From assembly GCA_021325655.1 (NCBI GenBank), contig JAJPGT010000043.1, forward strand, positions 124,001 to 188,000: a DNA stretch of 64,000 bases, written 5' to 3'. The translations under genes were made by a program, and so were the position numbers. The stretch is from Pseudomonadota bacterium. GTDB lineage: Bacteria; Chloroflexota; UBA6077; JAJPGT01. The first letter of the stretch is position 1; every line of letters starts with the position of its first letter. Below, piece after piece: positions 8,740-18,032 of the stretch. The notes under the pieces are model-generated. The model did not search any database. It had not been told where the DNA came from and saw only the letters and a program-made list of their open reading frames with translations.

Positions 8740-10371
8740 ATGAGGCAGCTTCTGGCTACGCCGCCGCGCACGGCGGCCACATGGTCCCCGGGCCAGGCGG
8801 CGCGGGGCGAATTGATCAGCAGCACGATTGAGGTTGGGATCGCGGCGGGGATCACGCTGCTGGCACTGGCGCTGCGGCTGCCCCGCCTGCACGATCTGCC
8901 ACGGTACACCGACGAGGTCAACGAGGTCCTGATCTCTCTGCGCATCTTTCAGGGCAAGGCCCATCCACTCCCGCTCGCCAGCGCCTCGACGTACATTGGC
9001 GCCTTCTGGGACTACGTCGTGGCGGGCGCCTTCGCCGTGTTCGGCCTGAGCCCCGAGCTTCCGCGGCTGCTGGTGATGGCGGCCGGGGTGCTAACAGTGG
9101 GGATGGCGTATCTGCTCGGGCGCGAGCTGGGCGGGCCGCGCGCCGGGGCGCTGGCTGCGCTGCTGCTAGCAGTCTCCAGTGCCCACATCCTGCTCAGCAG
9201 CCACGTCGCCTGGTCCGCTTGCCCCGCGCCGCTGTTCGTTGTCACCGCCGCCTGGGCAGTGCAGCGCGCCGCCAATCGCCACACGCCAGCGTGGCTGCTA
9301 CTCGCCGGGCCGATGGCCGGGCTGGCGCTGCAAGCGCATCCGGCGACGCTTGCGCCGCTGGTGGGATGCGCGCTGCTCCTCCTCGTCGCCGATCGCCGCG
9401 CCCTGCGCACCCCCTGGCCGTACCTGGCGCTACTGCTGGCCGCGGCGAGCTACGGGAATATGATCCTGTACAACCTCCGCACCAGCCTGGGCTCGGTGCG
9501 CAGTGTTGAGAACATCAGCCCGGCAGCGGAGGAGATCACCCGCCCGCGCGGGCTGTCGGCGCTGCCCGAGAACCTGGCCAATCTGGCGGATGGGCTCGCC
9601 CGTGCCACAGCGTCGGTCGTGGATGGCCAGCTCGATGTCTTCGGCATCGCTCGCGCGGCGCTAGTGGCCGCGCTGATCCTGGTTGCGCTGATCTCCCTCG
9701 CCCGCAACGGGCGTCCTCTGCCCCTGCTGGCGCTGGTTAGCTCGCTGGTGCTGATGCCCTGGCTCAATGGTAGCTATACGGACATTCTGGACATGCGCTA
9801 CACCATGCCACTGGTGGCGCTCCTGCTCGCCGGTGTGGCGGCCTGGGTGTCCGATCAGTTTGCCATTCCGGCTGGCCCGCGGCGGCTTCCACGCTGGACC
9901 GCACCTGGGCTGGCGCTGCTGCTCCTGGTGGCCATCCCGCCGGTCGACCTGGTCCGCCTGTACGCCGCGGCGGACCAGGCGGGCTGCACGAACGAGCCGC
10001 AGCGGCAGTGGGTGGCCGAGATCCAACGGCTGCAGCGGCCGGGCGAGCCCCTGGTCCAGGACGAGGCGCTCGTCCGCCCCGGCCCCCGCCTCGCCACCTA
10101 CTATCTCTACAAGACCAGCGGGCGCGAAGCCGACCGCGAGACGATCAGTCGCGAGTTTGTCGCACAGGCCACTCGCGGCGGTCGCTCGTTCCTGACGGTG
10201 CTCGACGATGGCAGCGTCAGCTACTTCTCACAACGGACCGGGCTCGCGGTAGACATGAACGGCGCGACGCCCGCCGAGCGCGGCATCGGACTGTATCGGG
10301 TCACCGCCCAGGGGGCGACCCGGCTGTCGGGAGTGGTACGGCCGGACTGCGACCGCTGGGGACGCGCCTAG
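8740..10371 (+). CDS. GT39-family membrane glycosyltransferase (paralogue)
   Basis: 543 aa, multi-pass. It shares the architecture of its divergent neighbour: first helix, then RYTDEVNEVLISLRIFQGKAHPLPL with the acidic motif, YLLGRELGGPRAGALAALLLA and SHVAWSACPAPLF. The soluble C-terminal segment (about 120 residues after VDLVRLYAAADQAG) has the alpha/beta look common in this family. ATG 8740 is chosen; a GTG three bases upstream is an alternative. The donor is likely a polyprenyl-phosphate sugar, and the target (lipid, glycan or protein) is not deducible. Confidence 0.75.
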   Translation: MRQLLATPPRTAATWSPGQAARGELISSTIEVGIAAGITLLALALRLPRLHDLPRYTDEVNEVLISLRIFQGKAHPLPLASASTYIGAFWDYVVAGAFAVFGLSPELPRLLVMAAGVLTVGMAYLLGRELGGPRAGALAALLLAVSSAHILLSSHVAWSACPAPLFVVTAAWAVQRAANRHTPAWLLLAGPMAGLALQAHPATLAPLVGCALLLLVADRRALRTPWPYLALLLAAASYGNMILYNLRTSLGSVRSVENISPAAEEITRPRGLSALPENLANLADGLARATASVVDGQLDVFGIARAALVAALILVALISLARNGRPLPLLALVSSLVLMPWLNGSYTDILDMRYTMPLVALLLAGVAAWVSDQFAIPAGPRRLPRWTAPGLALLLLVAIPPVDLVRLYAAADQAGCTNEPQRQWVAEIQRLQRPGEPLVQDEALVRPGPRLATYYLYKTSGREADRETISREFVAQATRGGRSFLTVLDDGSVSYFSQRTGLAVDMNGATPAERGIGLYRVTAQGATRLSGVVRPDCDRWGRA

Positions 10372-10505
10372 CCGAACGGCGCGTCTCGGTGGGTGGGCAG
10401 CCCCCCGCAGTCTGCCCCCGGAGCCCTGTCATCACGCGGGCGCTTGCAATCCCGCCGCCCGCGCGCAATGCTGAGCCGGTGTTTCCTGACGACAGGGAGG
10501 ACGAG

Positions 10506-11603
10506 ATGCCAGGATGGAGTGGCTGGGCCTCGTTGGGCGGCCAGATCGACAGCAGCGCGCCCGCGGTGGGGGTGAATGGCGACGGGCGGCTGGAAGTCTT
10601 CGCCACCAGCCCGGGCGCGAGCGGCCCCGAGCTGGCGCACGTCTGGCAGGATCCACACTCGCCGACCGATTGGAGCGGCTGGGCCAGTCTTGGCGCCCCG
10701 CCGGGCCAGTTCATGGGCCAGCCGGCGGTGGGGCGCAACGCCGACGGCCGGCTGGAAGTGTTCGTCCGCGTCGGGCTGATGAGCACCGGCACCGTCTGGC
10801 ACATCTGGCAGGACCCGCACTCGCCCACCGCCTGGAGCGGCTGGGATCCGCTGGACGCGCCGCCGGGCGGCGTCGGCGGGCATTTCCTGCTCGTTGGCAG
10901 CAACGCCGATGGAAGGCTGGAGGTGCTCGCGGTCGCGACCGATGGCTCGCTCTGGCATACCTGGCAGACCGTGCCGAACGGTGGCTGGAGTGGCTGGGGC
11001 ACGCTGGGCGCGCCGGCGGGGGTATCGCTGGGGTGGGCTGCGGTTGGCGCGAACCAGGATGGCCGGCTGGAGGTGTTCGCCAGCGGGTCAGACGGCGCCC
11101 TGTGGCACCTCTGGCAGTTGGCTGGTGGAATGGGTTGGAGCGCCTGGGACTCCCTCGGCGCCCCCGCCAGGGCCAGCCCGGCGACGCCGGTGGTCGGCCG
11201 TGACACGGCCGGGCAGCTCCACGCCTTCGTGGTCGGCAACTTCGCCACGCTCTGGCAGATCGGGCAGACGGCGCCCAACGGCGGCTGGGGAAGCTGGCAG
11301 AGCCTGGGCGGGCCGCCCGGGGTCACGCAGATCAACTCCCCGTCGGTCGGCCGCAATGCCGACGGCCGGCTGGAGGTGTTCACCTTCGCCATCGACGGTG
11401 ACGTCTGGCATCTGTGGCAGGATTCGGCCACACCGAGCGGCTGGTCTGGCTGGGATGATCTGGGCGGCGAGCCGGCCGGCCCGGTGGGCGTTGGCGAGAA
11501 CAGCGATGGCCGGCTGGAGGTGTTCGTCGCCGGGCGCGCACCCTCTGGCCCGCTGCCGCTCTGGCATCGCTGGCAGGTAGCACCGAACAACGGCTGGAGC
11601 TGA
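10506..11603 (+). CDS. PLL-like seven-bladed beta-propeller, lectin-like
   Basis: 365 aa made almost entirely of seven tandem units of about 48-52 residues with the pattern WSGWxxLGxPPG...VGxNxDGRLEVF...LWHxWQ. The protein ends in WS directly after the seventh unit, which can close the propeller. This matches the repeat of PLL-type fucose-binding propellers (Photorhabdus lectin and relatives). Unit 5 is the most degenerate (VVGRDTAGQLHAFVVG). No signal peptide is seen. GGGAGGA sits upstream of the ATG, which rejects the longer ORF-track start at 10008 inside the glycosyltransferase gene. Sugar binding is inference. Confidence 0.75.
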   Translation: MPGWSGWASLGGQIDSSAPAVGVNGDGRLEVFATSPGASGPELAHVWQDPHSPTDWSGWASLGAPPGQFMGQPAVGRNADGRLEVFVRVGLMSTGTVWHIWQDPHSPTAWSGWDPLDAPPGGVGGHFLLVGSNADGRLEVLAVATDGSLWHTWQTVPNGGWSGWGTLGAPAGVSLGWAAVGANQDGRLEVFASGSDGALWHLWQLAGGMGWSAWDSLGAPARASPATPVVGRDTAGQLHAFVVGNFATLWQIGQTAPNGGWGSWQSLGGPPGVTQINSPSVGRNADGRLEVFTFAIDGDVWHLWQDSATPSGWSGWDDLGGEPAGPVGVGENSDGRLEVFVAGRAPSGPLPLWHRWQVAPNNGWS

Positions 11604-11674
11604 GGGCGGCGCGGGCCAGCCGACGACAGGAGGGCCGGGGGAATCGGCGCCTCCCGCGCTGCTGGCGGCTCGCC

Positions 11675-12436
11675 TCAGCCGCGCTGCCAGCGCGCCAGGA
11701 CCTGGCGGGCCACGTCAGGGCGGTTGCTCGCCACGCCGTCCACGCCCGCGGCGAACAGACGCTCCAGTACCACGGGGTCGCTCGTCTCCCAGGGCTGAAG
11801 GGCGAGGCCGGCCTCGTGCGCGGCCTGGACGTCCTCCGGAGTGACGAAGCTCCAGTGGGGCAGCAGCGCCTCCGCGCCCGCCGCCTTCGCCAGCGCCGGG
11901 GCGTCCACCGGGCGGCACTCGTACAGCACGCCGCAGTGCAGCCGCGGCTCCAGCTCTCTGGCCAGCCGGAGCGCCGGGTGGTCGAAGGCGATGACGATTG
12001 CGCGCTCGAGCGCCGCGTGCCGTTGCAGCGCCCGCACCACCGCGTCGACCAGGTCCGGCGTTGGACAGGGGCTGCCCTTGATCTCGACCGCCAGCGGCAC
12101 CCGTCCGCGGGACCACTCTAGCGCCTCGTCCAGCGTGGGCACGCGCTCGCCGGCGAACTGCGGCCCGAACCACGACCCGGCGTCGAGCGCGCGGAGCGCG
12201 GCGAGTGGCAGCCGCGCCACCGGACCCTGGCCATCCGTGGTCCGCTCGAGTGTGTCGTCGTGGATGACGACCGGGACGCCGTCGGCGCTGGCGTGGACGT
12301 CGAGCTCCACCACGTCCGCGCCCAGCTCCACCGCCCGCTGGAACGAGGCGAGCGTGTTCTCGGGCGCCTCGGCCATCGCCCCCCGATGGCCGACCACTAC
12401 CGGCCGCCCCAGCTCCTGCCGCCAGCGCTCGATCAT
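11675..12436 (-). CDS. ugpQ: Glycerophosphodiester phosphodiesterase
   Basis: 253-aa TIM-barrel GDPD that hydrolyses glycerophosphodiesters to glycerol-3-phosphate and an alcohol. The diagnostic N-terminal GHRGAMAEAPENTLASF, ELDVHASADGVPVVIHDDTLERTTDG, VEIKG and the C-terminal GVDGVASNRPD are all present. An excellent ribosome site (AAGGAGGT) lies just before ATG 12436, so the longer ORF-track start at 12475 is rejected. No signal peptide is seen, so it should be cytoplasmic. It is divergent from a NUDIX gene. Confidence 0.92.
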   Translation of the reverse strand: MIERWRQELGRPVVVGHRGAMAEAPENTLASFQRAVELGADVVELDVHASADGVPVVIHDDTLERTTDGQGPVARLPLAALRALDAGSWFGPQFAGERVPTLDEALEWSRGRVPLAVEIKGSPCPTPDLVDAVVRALQRHAALERAIVIAFDHPALRLARELEPRLHCGVLYECRPVDAPALAKAAGAEALLPHWSFVTPEDVQAAHEAGLALQPWETSDPVVLERLFAAGVDGVASNRPDVARQVLARWQRG

Positions 12437-12576
12437 CGCCACCTCCTTCTGCCGTCGCGCTCGTCCCGTCTGCATGGTGGCCAGGCCGGCGGGGCGCTGT
12501 CAATGACGCGCTGCACCGCGATCCGCGCGAAGGATCCGGGCTTGACCACGCGCCGCGGCCGTGCCTAGCATCATGG

Positions 12577-13074
12577 ATGAAGCGCCAAGGCAAGCGACTG
12601 CTGCTCACGCTCTGGCGCGTGCTGCCGCTGCCCGGCTGGCTGCGCCGCCTGTTCCTCCGCGCCACCTGCGCCAATCTGCTGGTCGGCGTCTCGGCGCTGA
12701 TCCTGGATGACCAGGGCCGGCTGCTCCTGCTGGATCACACCTACCGCCGGAGCGTAACCTGGGGGATGCCCGGCGGCTACCTGGGGCGCGGCGAGTCCCT
12801 GGAGGAGGGCCTGCGGCGCGAGGTTCGCGAGGAGACCGGGCTAGAGGTACAGGTCGGGGAGCTGCTGGCGGCGGAGCTGACCAACCACCATGAGCTGGAC
12901 CTGATCTACCATTGCCGGGTGGTCGGCGGGAGGCTCCGCCTCAGCCTGGAGACGCGCGCCGCGGCCTACCGCCCACTGGACGAGCTGGGCGACGTGCTTC
13001 CCAACCAGCGGGCGATGCTGGCGAAGATTCAGGCCTCGGGCCGACTGGCCCAGCTCTCGGGCACGCCGCGGTAA
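12577..13074 (+). CDS. NUDIX hydrolase
   Basis: 165 aa with a complete NUDIX box, GGYLGRGESLEEGLRREVREETGLEV, preceded by VSALILDDQGRLLLLDHTYRRSVTWGMPGG. The N-terminal 28 residues are basic and hydrophobic (RLLLTLWRVLPLPGWLRRLFLRA) and could form an amphipathic or membrane-associated helix. The substrate, a nucleoside diphosphate linked to X, is not predictable. Confidence 0.85.
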   Translation: MKRQGKRLLLTLWRVLPLPGWLRRLFLRATCANLLVGVSALILDDQGRLLLLDHTYRRSVTWGMPGGYLGRGESLEEGLRREVREETGLEVQVGELLAAELTNHHELDLIYHCRVVGGRLRLSLETRAAAYRPLDELGDVLPNQRAMLAKIQASGRLAQLSGTPR

Positions 13075-13235
13075 CGCACGGGGCGGCGGCCCCGGCGCTG
13101 CTGCCACCGCTCGGCTGCCTGCTTGCCCGAGGCCCGGCCCTGCCCTCCGGTTTCCAGCACGGACCTCTCCATCCTCAGGGAGAAATCCTCCAGGGAGAAG
13201 CGGGAACAGCAGGAGGCCGCCGAGAACAAGCCAGG

Positions 13236-14381
13236 CTACAGGCGCAGGAGCCGGCGGAGGCGATCGAGCGGGCCGGAGGCGCCGAGCCGGTAGCGGATCA
13301 CCTGGCCGCTGCCGTCCTCGGAGCGATGCCCGGACACCGCGAGGTAGAGCTCGCCATCCGGCCCCAGGGCGACCGCCGTCGGGAAGTTCAGCCCGTCGGC
13401 GAGCACCTCCACCGTCCCATCAGGGGTGCGCCGCAGCAGCCGGCCGGTGTTTGGGACGCGGATGCCGGCGGAGAACTCTACTGCGTAGAGGCTTCCGTCC
13501 GGGCCGGCTGCCACCCCGATGGCTGTTTGGAGCCCGGTCCAGGCGTCGGAGCGCTGCCCATCCAGCGTGAGCCGGGTGATCTTGGCGCTGCCGGGCTTGT
13601 GCGGCGCCGGGCCGAACTCGCAGACGTACAGCGCCCCATCTGGCCCCGGGGCGATCCCGGTCAGGACATGGTTGGAGGCCGGGTACTCCAGCAGGCGGCG
13701 CAGGGTCCCGACCGGGCTGATCTCGGTAACCGTCTCCTGGTTGCCGTCGGTGGCATAGAGCTGCCCCTGGAGCGCGGTGAAGCCAAAGGGAACCCCGCCC
13801 TCGACGTCGGTGTGCTCCGGGTCGAGCCGGCGCGCCAGCGGCGGCTGCTCCAGGTTGTACCGGGTGAGGTCCGCCACCAGCTCGGTCTGGCCATCTGGGG
13901 TCACCCGCAGCACCGCGTTGTCATAGGCCGGATCTCCCACGTCCCGCCCACCCGTGCCCAGCAGCAGGTACAACGTCTGCCCGATGAAGGCTAGGCCGGC
14001 CACGCCGTAGGTGTCGTCACCCCAGTGCACGGACGGCAGGTGGTCCACGACGACGTCGAGATGCCCGCTGCTATCAACCCGCAGCACCCGGGCGGTGCGC
14101 CCGATCCGATAGCTGACGTGTCCCTCGCCCGCGCGGACCCGCTGCGGCCCGTACCTCCCGGCCTCCGCGATGTAGAGCGTTCCGTCCGGCGCAAAGGCCA
14201 GGCCGCGCGGATTGACCAGGCCGGTGGCGATCACCTCGCCGGCCCCCAGCCCACCGCGCGCCACCCGCGGCCAGACGACGAGCCCGATCGCCAGTCCGAC
14301 CGCCAGCGCCGCCACGACCAGCAGCACCGTCCACGTCCATGGATTCGCCAGGCGGCTGGGCACGCGTGTCGACCGAGCCAT
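13236..14381 (-). CDS. Membrane-anchored ScyD/ScyE-like beta-propeller
   Basis: 381 aa. An N-terminal signal-anchor helix (WTVLLVVAALAVGLAIGLVVW) is followed by an extracytoplasmic propeller with repeated PxGLAFAPDGTLYIAE, GVAGLAFIGQTLYLLLG, GIAPGPDGALYVCEFG, VAAGPDGSLYAVEF and AVALGPDGELYLAVSG blades. This is the ScyD/ScyE and NHL/sorbosone-dehydrogenase-like type. No PQQ ligand set was identified, so enzymatic function is unclear. It is the last gene of a three-gene minus-strand operon after HAD and ribokinase (gap 12 nt). Confidence 0.7.
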   Translation of the reverse strand: MARSTRVPSRLANPWTWTVLLVVAALAVGLAIGLVVWPRVARGGLGAGEVIATGLVNPRGLAFAPDGTLYIAEAGRYGPQRVRAGEGHVSYRIGRTARVLRVDSSGHLDVVVDHLPSVHWGDDTYGVAGLAFIGQTLYLLLGTGGRDVGDPAYDNAVLRVTPDGQTELVADLTRYNLEQPPLARRLDPEHTDVEGGVPFGFTALQGQLYATDGNQETVTEISPVGTLRRLLEYPASNHVLTGIAPGPDGALYVCEFGPAPHKPGSAKITRLTLDGQRSDAWTGLQTAIGVAAGPDGSLYAVEFSAGIRVPNTGRLLRRTPDGTVEVLADGLNFPTAVALGPDGELYLAVSGHRSEDGSGQVIRYRLGASGPLDRLRRLLRL

Positions 14382-14393
14382 TGGGGCAGCCGC

Positions 14394-15311
14394 TCAGCCT
14401 CCGGAGAGGAGCAGCGCGACCTCGGCGCGGCGTGGCATGGAGGGCTGCGCCCCCGGGCGTGTCGCGGCGAGCGCGCCGCAGGCGTTGCCCATGCGGACCG
14501 CCTCCTCGAAGGGCAGCCTGTCGGCCAGCGCCACCGCCAGGCCGGCCGTGAAAGCGTCACCCGCGCCAACTGTGTCGACCGCCTTCACCTGGAAGCCGAG
14601 CACCGAGCGCGCGCCGGTCCTGTCGATAGCGAGCGCCCCTTTGGCCCCCAGCGTCGCCACGACCGCGCCCACGCCGCGCTCGATGAGCCGCCGCGCTGCC
14701 CGTTCCACCCCGGCCAGATCCTGCACCTCCAGCCCAGCCATCTGGCCGACCTCACGTCGGTTGGCGACCAGGACCGACGTTGCCCGCAGCAGCGCCTCCG
14801 GCACCTCGCGGGCCGGGCCGGCGCTGAAGACGACACGGACGCCCGCCGCGGCGGCGATCTCCGCGGCGCGGAGCAGCGCCGGAATCGGGCTTTCGAGCTG
14901 CAGCAGGACGACCCGGGCCGCGCGGATCGTCTCCGCCGCGGCCTCGACATCCTCTTGGCTCAGCCGTGCATTCGCTCCGGAGGCGACGACGATGGTGTTC
15001 TCGCCCGACTCCTCGACGGTGATGAGGGCGACGCCGGTCGGCTGCTCCGTGTCCATCACCAGGTGTTGGACATCCACGCCCTCCGCCTCGAGCATCTTGC
15101 GCAGCCGAACGCCGAAATCGTCGGCGCCCAGCCGGCCGAGGAACGCCACCTGGGCGCCGAGCCGCGCCGCGGCGACCGCCTGGTTGCTGCCCTTGCCCCC
15201 GGGCGCGGTGAAGAACCCGTACCCCAGCACCGTCTCACCGGCGCTGGGCAGCCGGGGCGTCTGGACAACCAGATCCATGTTGCAGCCGCCAACCACGACG
15301 ACGTCAGCCAT
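14394..15311 (-). CDS. rbsK: Ribokinase, PfkB family
   Basis: 305-aa PfkB-family sugar kinase that phosphorylates ribose at O5. The signatures are GGCNMDLVVQTPRLPSAGET and GGKGSNQAVAAARLGAQV at the N-terminus, and VDTVGAGDAFTAGLAVALA with the catalytic Asp and anion hole near the C-terminus. Its ATG overlaps the HAD stop by 8 nt, so the two are translationally coupled. The pairing with a phosphatase and the RpiB/FGGY kinase genes a few kb away fits pentose metabolism. Confidence 0.88.
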   Translation of the reverse strand: MADVVVVGGCNMDLVVQTPRLPSAGETVLGYGFFTAPGGKGSNQAVAAARLGAQVAFLGRLGADDFGVRLRKMLEAEGVDVQHLVMDTEQPTGVALITVEESGENTIVVASGANARLSQEDVEAAAETIRAARVVLLQLESPIPALLRAAEIAAAAGVRVVFSAGPAREVPEALLRATSVLVANRREVGQMAGLEVQDLAGVERAARRLIERGVGAVVATLGAKGALAIDRTGARSVLGFQVKAVDTVGAGDAFTAGLAVALADRLPFEEAVRMGNACGALAATRPGAQPSMPRRAEVALLLSGG

Positions 15312-16011
15312 AGCCCATGCCTCCGCTCGGCCGCCCGCTGGCCAGGGTCAGGCCCAGCAGGGGATACAGCTCACTGACATGATCCGCGACGTGATCGGGG
15401 CAGAGCCCAGCGGCGGCGCGCAGCTCCGGGCTCTCGCCGTTCCAGCGCGCCAGGACGGTCGCCACTCCTGCTGCCCTTCCGGCGCCGACGTCGGCCGTCG
15501 AATCGCCAACGAAGATCGCCTCGGCAGGCGTGGCGTCGAGACGGGACAGCGCCAGCAGCAGGCCGCGCGGATCGGGCTTCGGCCGCGGCGCCTCCTCCCC
15601 GCTCACCACCACATCGAGCAGATGGAGGACGCCCAGCGCGCGCAGAGTGATCTCCGTCGCTCGGCGTCCCTTCCCGGTCAGGACGCCGAGCCGAACGCCA
15701 CGCTCCCGCGCAATGCAGAGCAGTTCAGCAATGCCAGGGAACAGCCTCACCCGCTGCGCATGCTCCAGCTCGTAACATTCAAAGAAGCGCTCGACCACGT
15801 CCGGGTGCGGCCCGCCGGCGAACGCGGCCAGAATCGCGACCTCGGTGCCCGCCCCTGGGCCGAACGTCGCGTACACTTCGGCAGGCGCCAGCCGGCGACC
15901 CAGCCGGGTCGCCAGCGCCGTAGCAAAGCAGTCCGCCAGATGCGCGAACGTATCCGCCAGGGTTCCGTCGAGATCGAAGATCGCCGCCCGCGGCGCCACC
16001 CGACCAGCCAT
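15304..16011 (-). CDS. HAD-superfamily hydrolase, phosphoglycolate phosphatase-like
   Basis: 235 aa with all HAD motifs: FDLDGTLADTF (nucleophile and acid/base Asp), VLTGKGRRAT (motif II), KPDPRGLLLAL (motif III) and FVGDSTADVGAGRAAG (motif IV). The cap is of the helical type found in phosphoglycolate phosphatase and pyrophosphatase PpaX relatives. ATG 16011 (MAGRVAPRAAIF) is preferred to the ORF-track start, which adds a non-conserved leader overlapping the divergent promoter. Its 3' end overlaps ribokinase. The substrate is unknown. Confidence 0.85.
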   Translation of the reverse strand: MAGRVAPRAAIFDLDGTLADTFAHLADCFATALATRLGRRLAPAEVYATFGPGAGTEVAILAAFAGGPHPDVVERFFECYELEHAQRVRLFPGIAELLCIARERGVRLGVLTGKGRRATEITLRALGVLHLLDVVVSGEEAPRPKPDPRGLLLALSRLDATPAEAIFVGDSTADVGAGRAAGVATVLARWNGESPELRAAAGLCPDHVADHVSELYPLLGLTLASGRPSGGMGYG

Positions 16012-16067
16012 TGCGGAGCCCACTGTACCACAGCCGCCGGGCCGCGCTGCCGAGATACCCAGCCTGG

Positions 16068-16073
16068 TACTAT
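16068..16073 (+). promoter_or_regulatory. Candidate -10 placing the aminotransferase on a leaderless mRNA
   Basis: TACTAT ends 6 nt before the ATG at 16080, so transcription would start at or within a base or two of the initiation codon. There is no Shine-Dalgarno sequence before this ATG, which agrees with leaderless initiation. Confidence 0.35.
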
Positions 16074-16079
16074 TGCAGA

Positions 16080-17258
16080 ATGAACCAGTCACTCGCCCCC
16101 AAGTCCGACTTCCTGGATCTCGAATCCGTGGCGCACCTCGCCGCTGGCGGGGAGACGCCGTTTCTGAAGAGCCACCTGGACGCGATCGCCTGGTTCGCCC
16201 ATCAGAAGAGCCAGGGCATGGCCGGCCGGGAGCGCTTCATCGCCCGCGCCGACGGCACCCGCCAGAAGCTCGCGCGGCTGCTCGGCTGCGAGGCCGACGA
16301 CATCGGCTTCCCGCAGTCCGTCGCCCATGGGGTGAACATGGTGGTTCACTCGCTGCGGCTGCAACCGGGCGATAACGTTGTCATGGAGCGCTGGGAGTTC
16401 CCTTCAGTGTTCTACCCGCTCCTGCGGCTGCGGGAGCGCGGGGTGGAGGTGCGGCTGATCGAGCCGGAGCCAGACGGCTGGCGCGCGCCGCTCGAGCGGG
16501 TCCAGGCGCTGGTCGACGAGCGGACCCGCCTGCTTGCGCTCAGCCACGTGTCGTACTTCACCGGGGAGCGGCACGACCTGGCAGCCTACAGCAAGATCGC
16601 TCACGCTGCCGGTGCGCTGCTGCTGGTGGACGCCACCCACGCCCTGGGCGCCGTCCCGGTGTACGCCCCGTACGCCGATTTCCTGTTCGCCGCCTGCTAC
16701 AAGTGGGTCCTCGGCACCCACGGGGTCGCGGTGGGCTACTGGAACCGGCAGCGCCTGCCCGACTGGCGTCCACGCGAGGTCGGCTGGTCCAACGTCGAAT
16801 GGCAGCTCGCCCAGGAACGCGGGGGACCGTTCACCCAGGCCAGCACCGCGCGGGTGCTGGAGCCGGGCAACCCCGCGTTCATCGCCATCTGCGTGCTGGA
16901 CAACGCGGTGGACTACCTGCAGCGGATCGGGATCGAGCGGATCGAGCAGCACGTCCTGGCGCTCAGCGGCGCGCTGCGGGAGGGGCTGGCGGAGCTTGGC
17001 ATCGAGCTGCTCACCCCCGCCGCGCCCGAGCAGCGGGCCGGCAATGTGGCGTTCGAGGTCGCCGACGACGAGGCCTGGCGGGCGGGCCTCGAGGCCCAGG
17101 GTGTGCTTACGTGGACCAGTGACAGCCGGGTGCGTCTGTCGACGCACCTGTACAACGACCTGGGCGATGTGGAGCGAGGGGTAGCCGCGGTGGCCACGGT
17201 ATTGAAGACGGCCGGGCGCGAGCAGCGCCCACGGGTGGCGGGCCATGGAGCACGCTGA
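16080..17258 (+). CDS. Aminotransferase class V-fold PLP enzyme
   Basis: 392-aa PLP-dependent enzyme of the cysteine desulfurase / isopenicillin N epimerase group. The cofactor phosphate loop DDIGFPQSVAHGVNMV, the Asp-containing LLLVDATHALGAVPV and the Schiff-base Lys in FLFAACYKWVLGTHG are visible. It lacks an obvious C-terminal active-site Cys loop, so it may be a lyase or epimerase rather than a sulfur-delivering desulfurase. The ORF-track start at 16011 runs into the divergent HAD gene. The 3' end overlaps the glutaredoxin gene by 14 nt. Confidence 0.8.
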   Translation: MNQSLAPKSDFLDLESVAHLAAGGETPFLKSHLDAIAWFAHQKSQGMAGRERFIARADGTRQKLARLLGCEADDIGFPQSVAHGVNMVVHSLRLQPGDNVVMERWEFPSVFYPLLRLRERGVEVRLIEPEPDGWRAPLERVQALVDERTRLLALSHVSYFTGERHDLAAYSKIAHAAGALLLVDATHALGAVPVYAPYADFLFAACYKWVLGTHGVAVGYWNRQRLPDWRPREVGWSNVEWQLAQERGGPFTQASTARVLEPGNPAFIAICVLDNAVDYLQRIGIERIEQHVLALSGALREGLAELGIELLTPAAPEQRAGNVAFEVADDEAWRAGLEAQGVLTWTSDSRVRLSTHLYNDLGDVERGVAAVATVLKTAGREQRPRVAGHGAR

Positions 17259-17529
17259 GCCACCTCTCCTGCGGCTGTACACGACGACGCGCTGCGGCTA
17301 CTGCGTGCTGCTCAAGCGCTACCTGGACTACCGCTCGATCCCCTACGATGAGGTGGACATCGACCACGACCACGCCGCGGCCGCGCGCCTGGAGCGCTGG
17401 ACCGGCGGCTACCGCATCGTCCCGACGGCGGTGATCGGCGACCGGGTCCTGGTCAACCCCAAAGGCTCCGAGGTCGAGGGGGCGCTACGGGAGGCTGGCA
17501 CCCTTCCCGCCGAGCAGGTCCCGGGCTGA
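17245..17529 (+). CDS. Glutaredoxin-like / mycoredoxin-like protein
   Basis: 94-aa thioredoxin-fold protein. It opens with RLYTTTRCGYCVLLKRYLDY, carrying a CGYC redox motif, and has the cis-Pro segment RIVPTAVIGDRVLVNP. Short glutaredoxins of this shape include actinobacterial mycoredoxins. Overlap with the PLP enzyme implies co-translation. The thiol partner in this organism is unknown. Confidence 0.85.
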   Translation: MEHAEPPLLRLYTTTRCGYCVLLKRYLDYRSIPYDEVDIDHDHAAAARLERWTGGYRIVPTAVIGDRVLVNPKGSEVEGALREAGTLPAEQVPG

Positions 17530-17532
17530 GCG

Positions 17533-17982
17533 TCAGGCCTGGGCCTGCTCCAGCGCCGCGATCTTCCCTACCCGGCGCACGTGCCGCTCCTCCCCGCTGA
17601 ACCGGGCGGCCAGGAACGCGCGCAGCAGCTCCAGTGCTAGCTCCTGGCCGATGACGCGGCTCCCCAGACAGAGCACGTTCATGTCATCGTGCTCCACGCC
17701 CTGGTGCGCGGAGTAGGTGTCGTGGCAAACGCCGGCACGGATCCCGTGCAGCTTGTTCGCCGCCACGCAGGCGCCCACTCCACTGCCACAGACCAGCACC
17801 CCGCGGTCAGCCTGCCCACTCTGCACCGCCCGAGCCACGAGCGCGGCGATGTCCGGGTAATCCACCGGATCGGGGCTAAAGGTTCCCACGTCCAGGACCT
17901 CGTGGCCGAGTCGCTCGAGCTCCGGACGGAGCGCTCCCTTGAGCTCGAACCCAGCGTGGTCAGCTCCCAGCACTATGCGCAT
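17533..17982 (-). CDS. rpiB: Ribose-5-phosphate isomerase B
   Basis: 149-aa RpiB/LacAB-family isomerase interconverting ribose-5-phosphate and ribulose-5-phosphate. [42 protein letters not shown] with the catalytic Cys, and [16 protein letters not shown] are all present. It converges with the glutaredoxin gene with 3 nt between the stops. It lies 50 nt downstream of the FGGY kinase and is probably in the same transcript. Confidence 0.93.
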   Translation of the reverse strand: MRIVLGADHAGFELKGALRPELERLGHEVLDVGTFSPDPVDYPDIAALVARAVQSGQADRGVLVCGSGVGACVAANKLHGIRAGVCHDTYSAHQGVEHDDMNVLCLGSRVIGQELALELLRAFLAARFSGEERHVRRVGKIAALEQAQA

Positions 17983-18032
17983 CTGGCCCCTCCTGGGCAG
18001 CCACCTCGCGGCGCTGGCTCACTCGGACGCCG

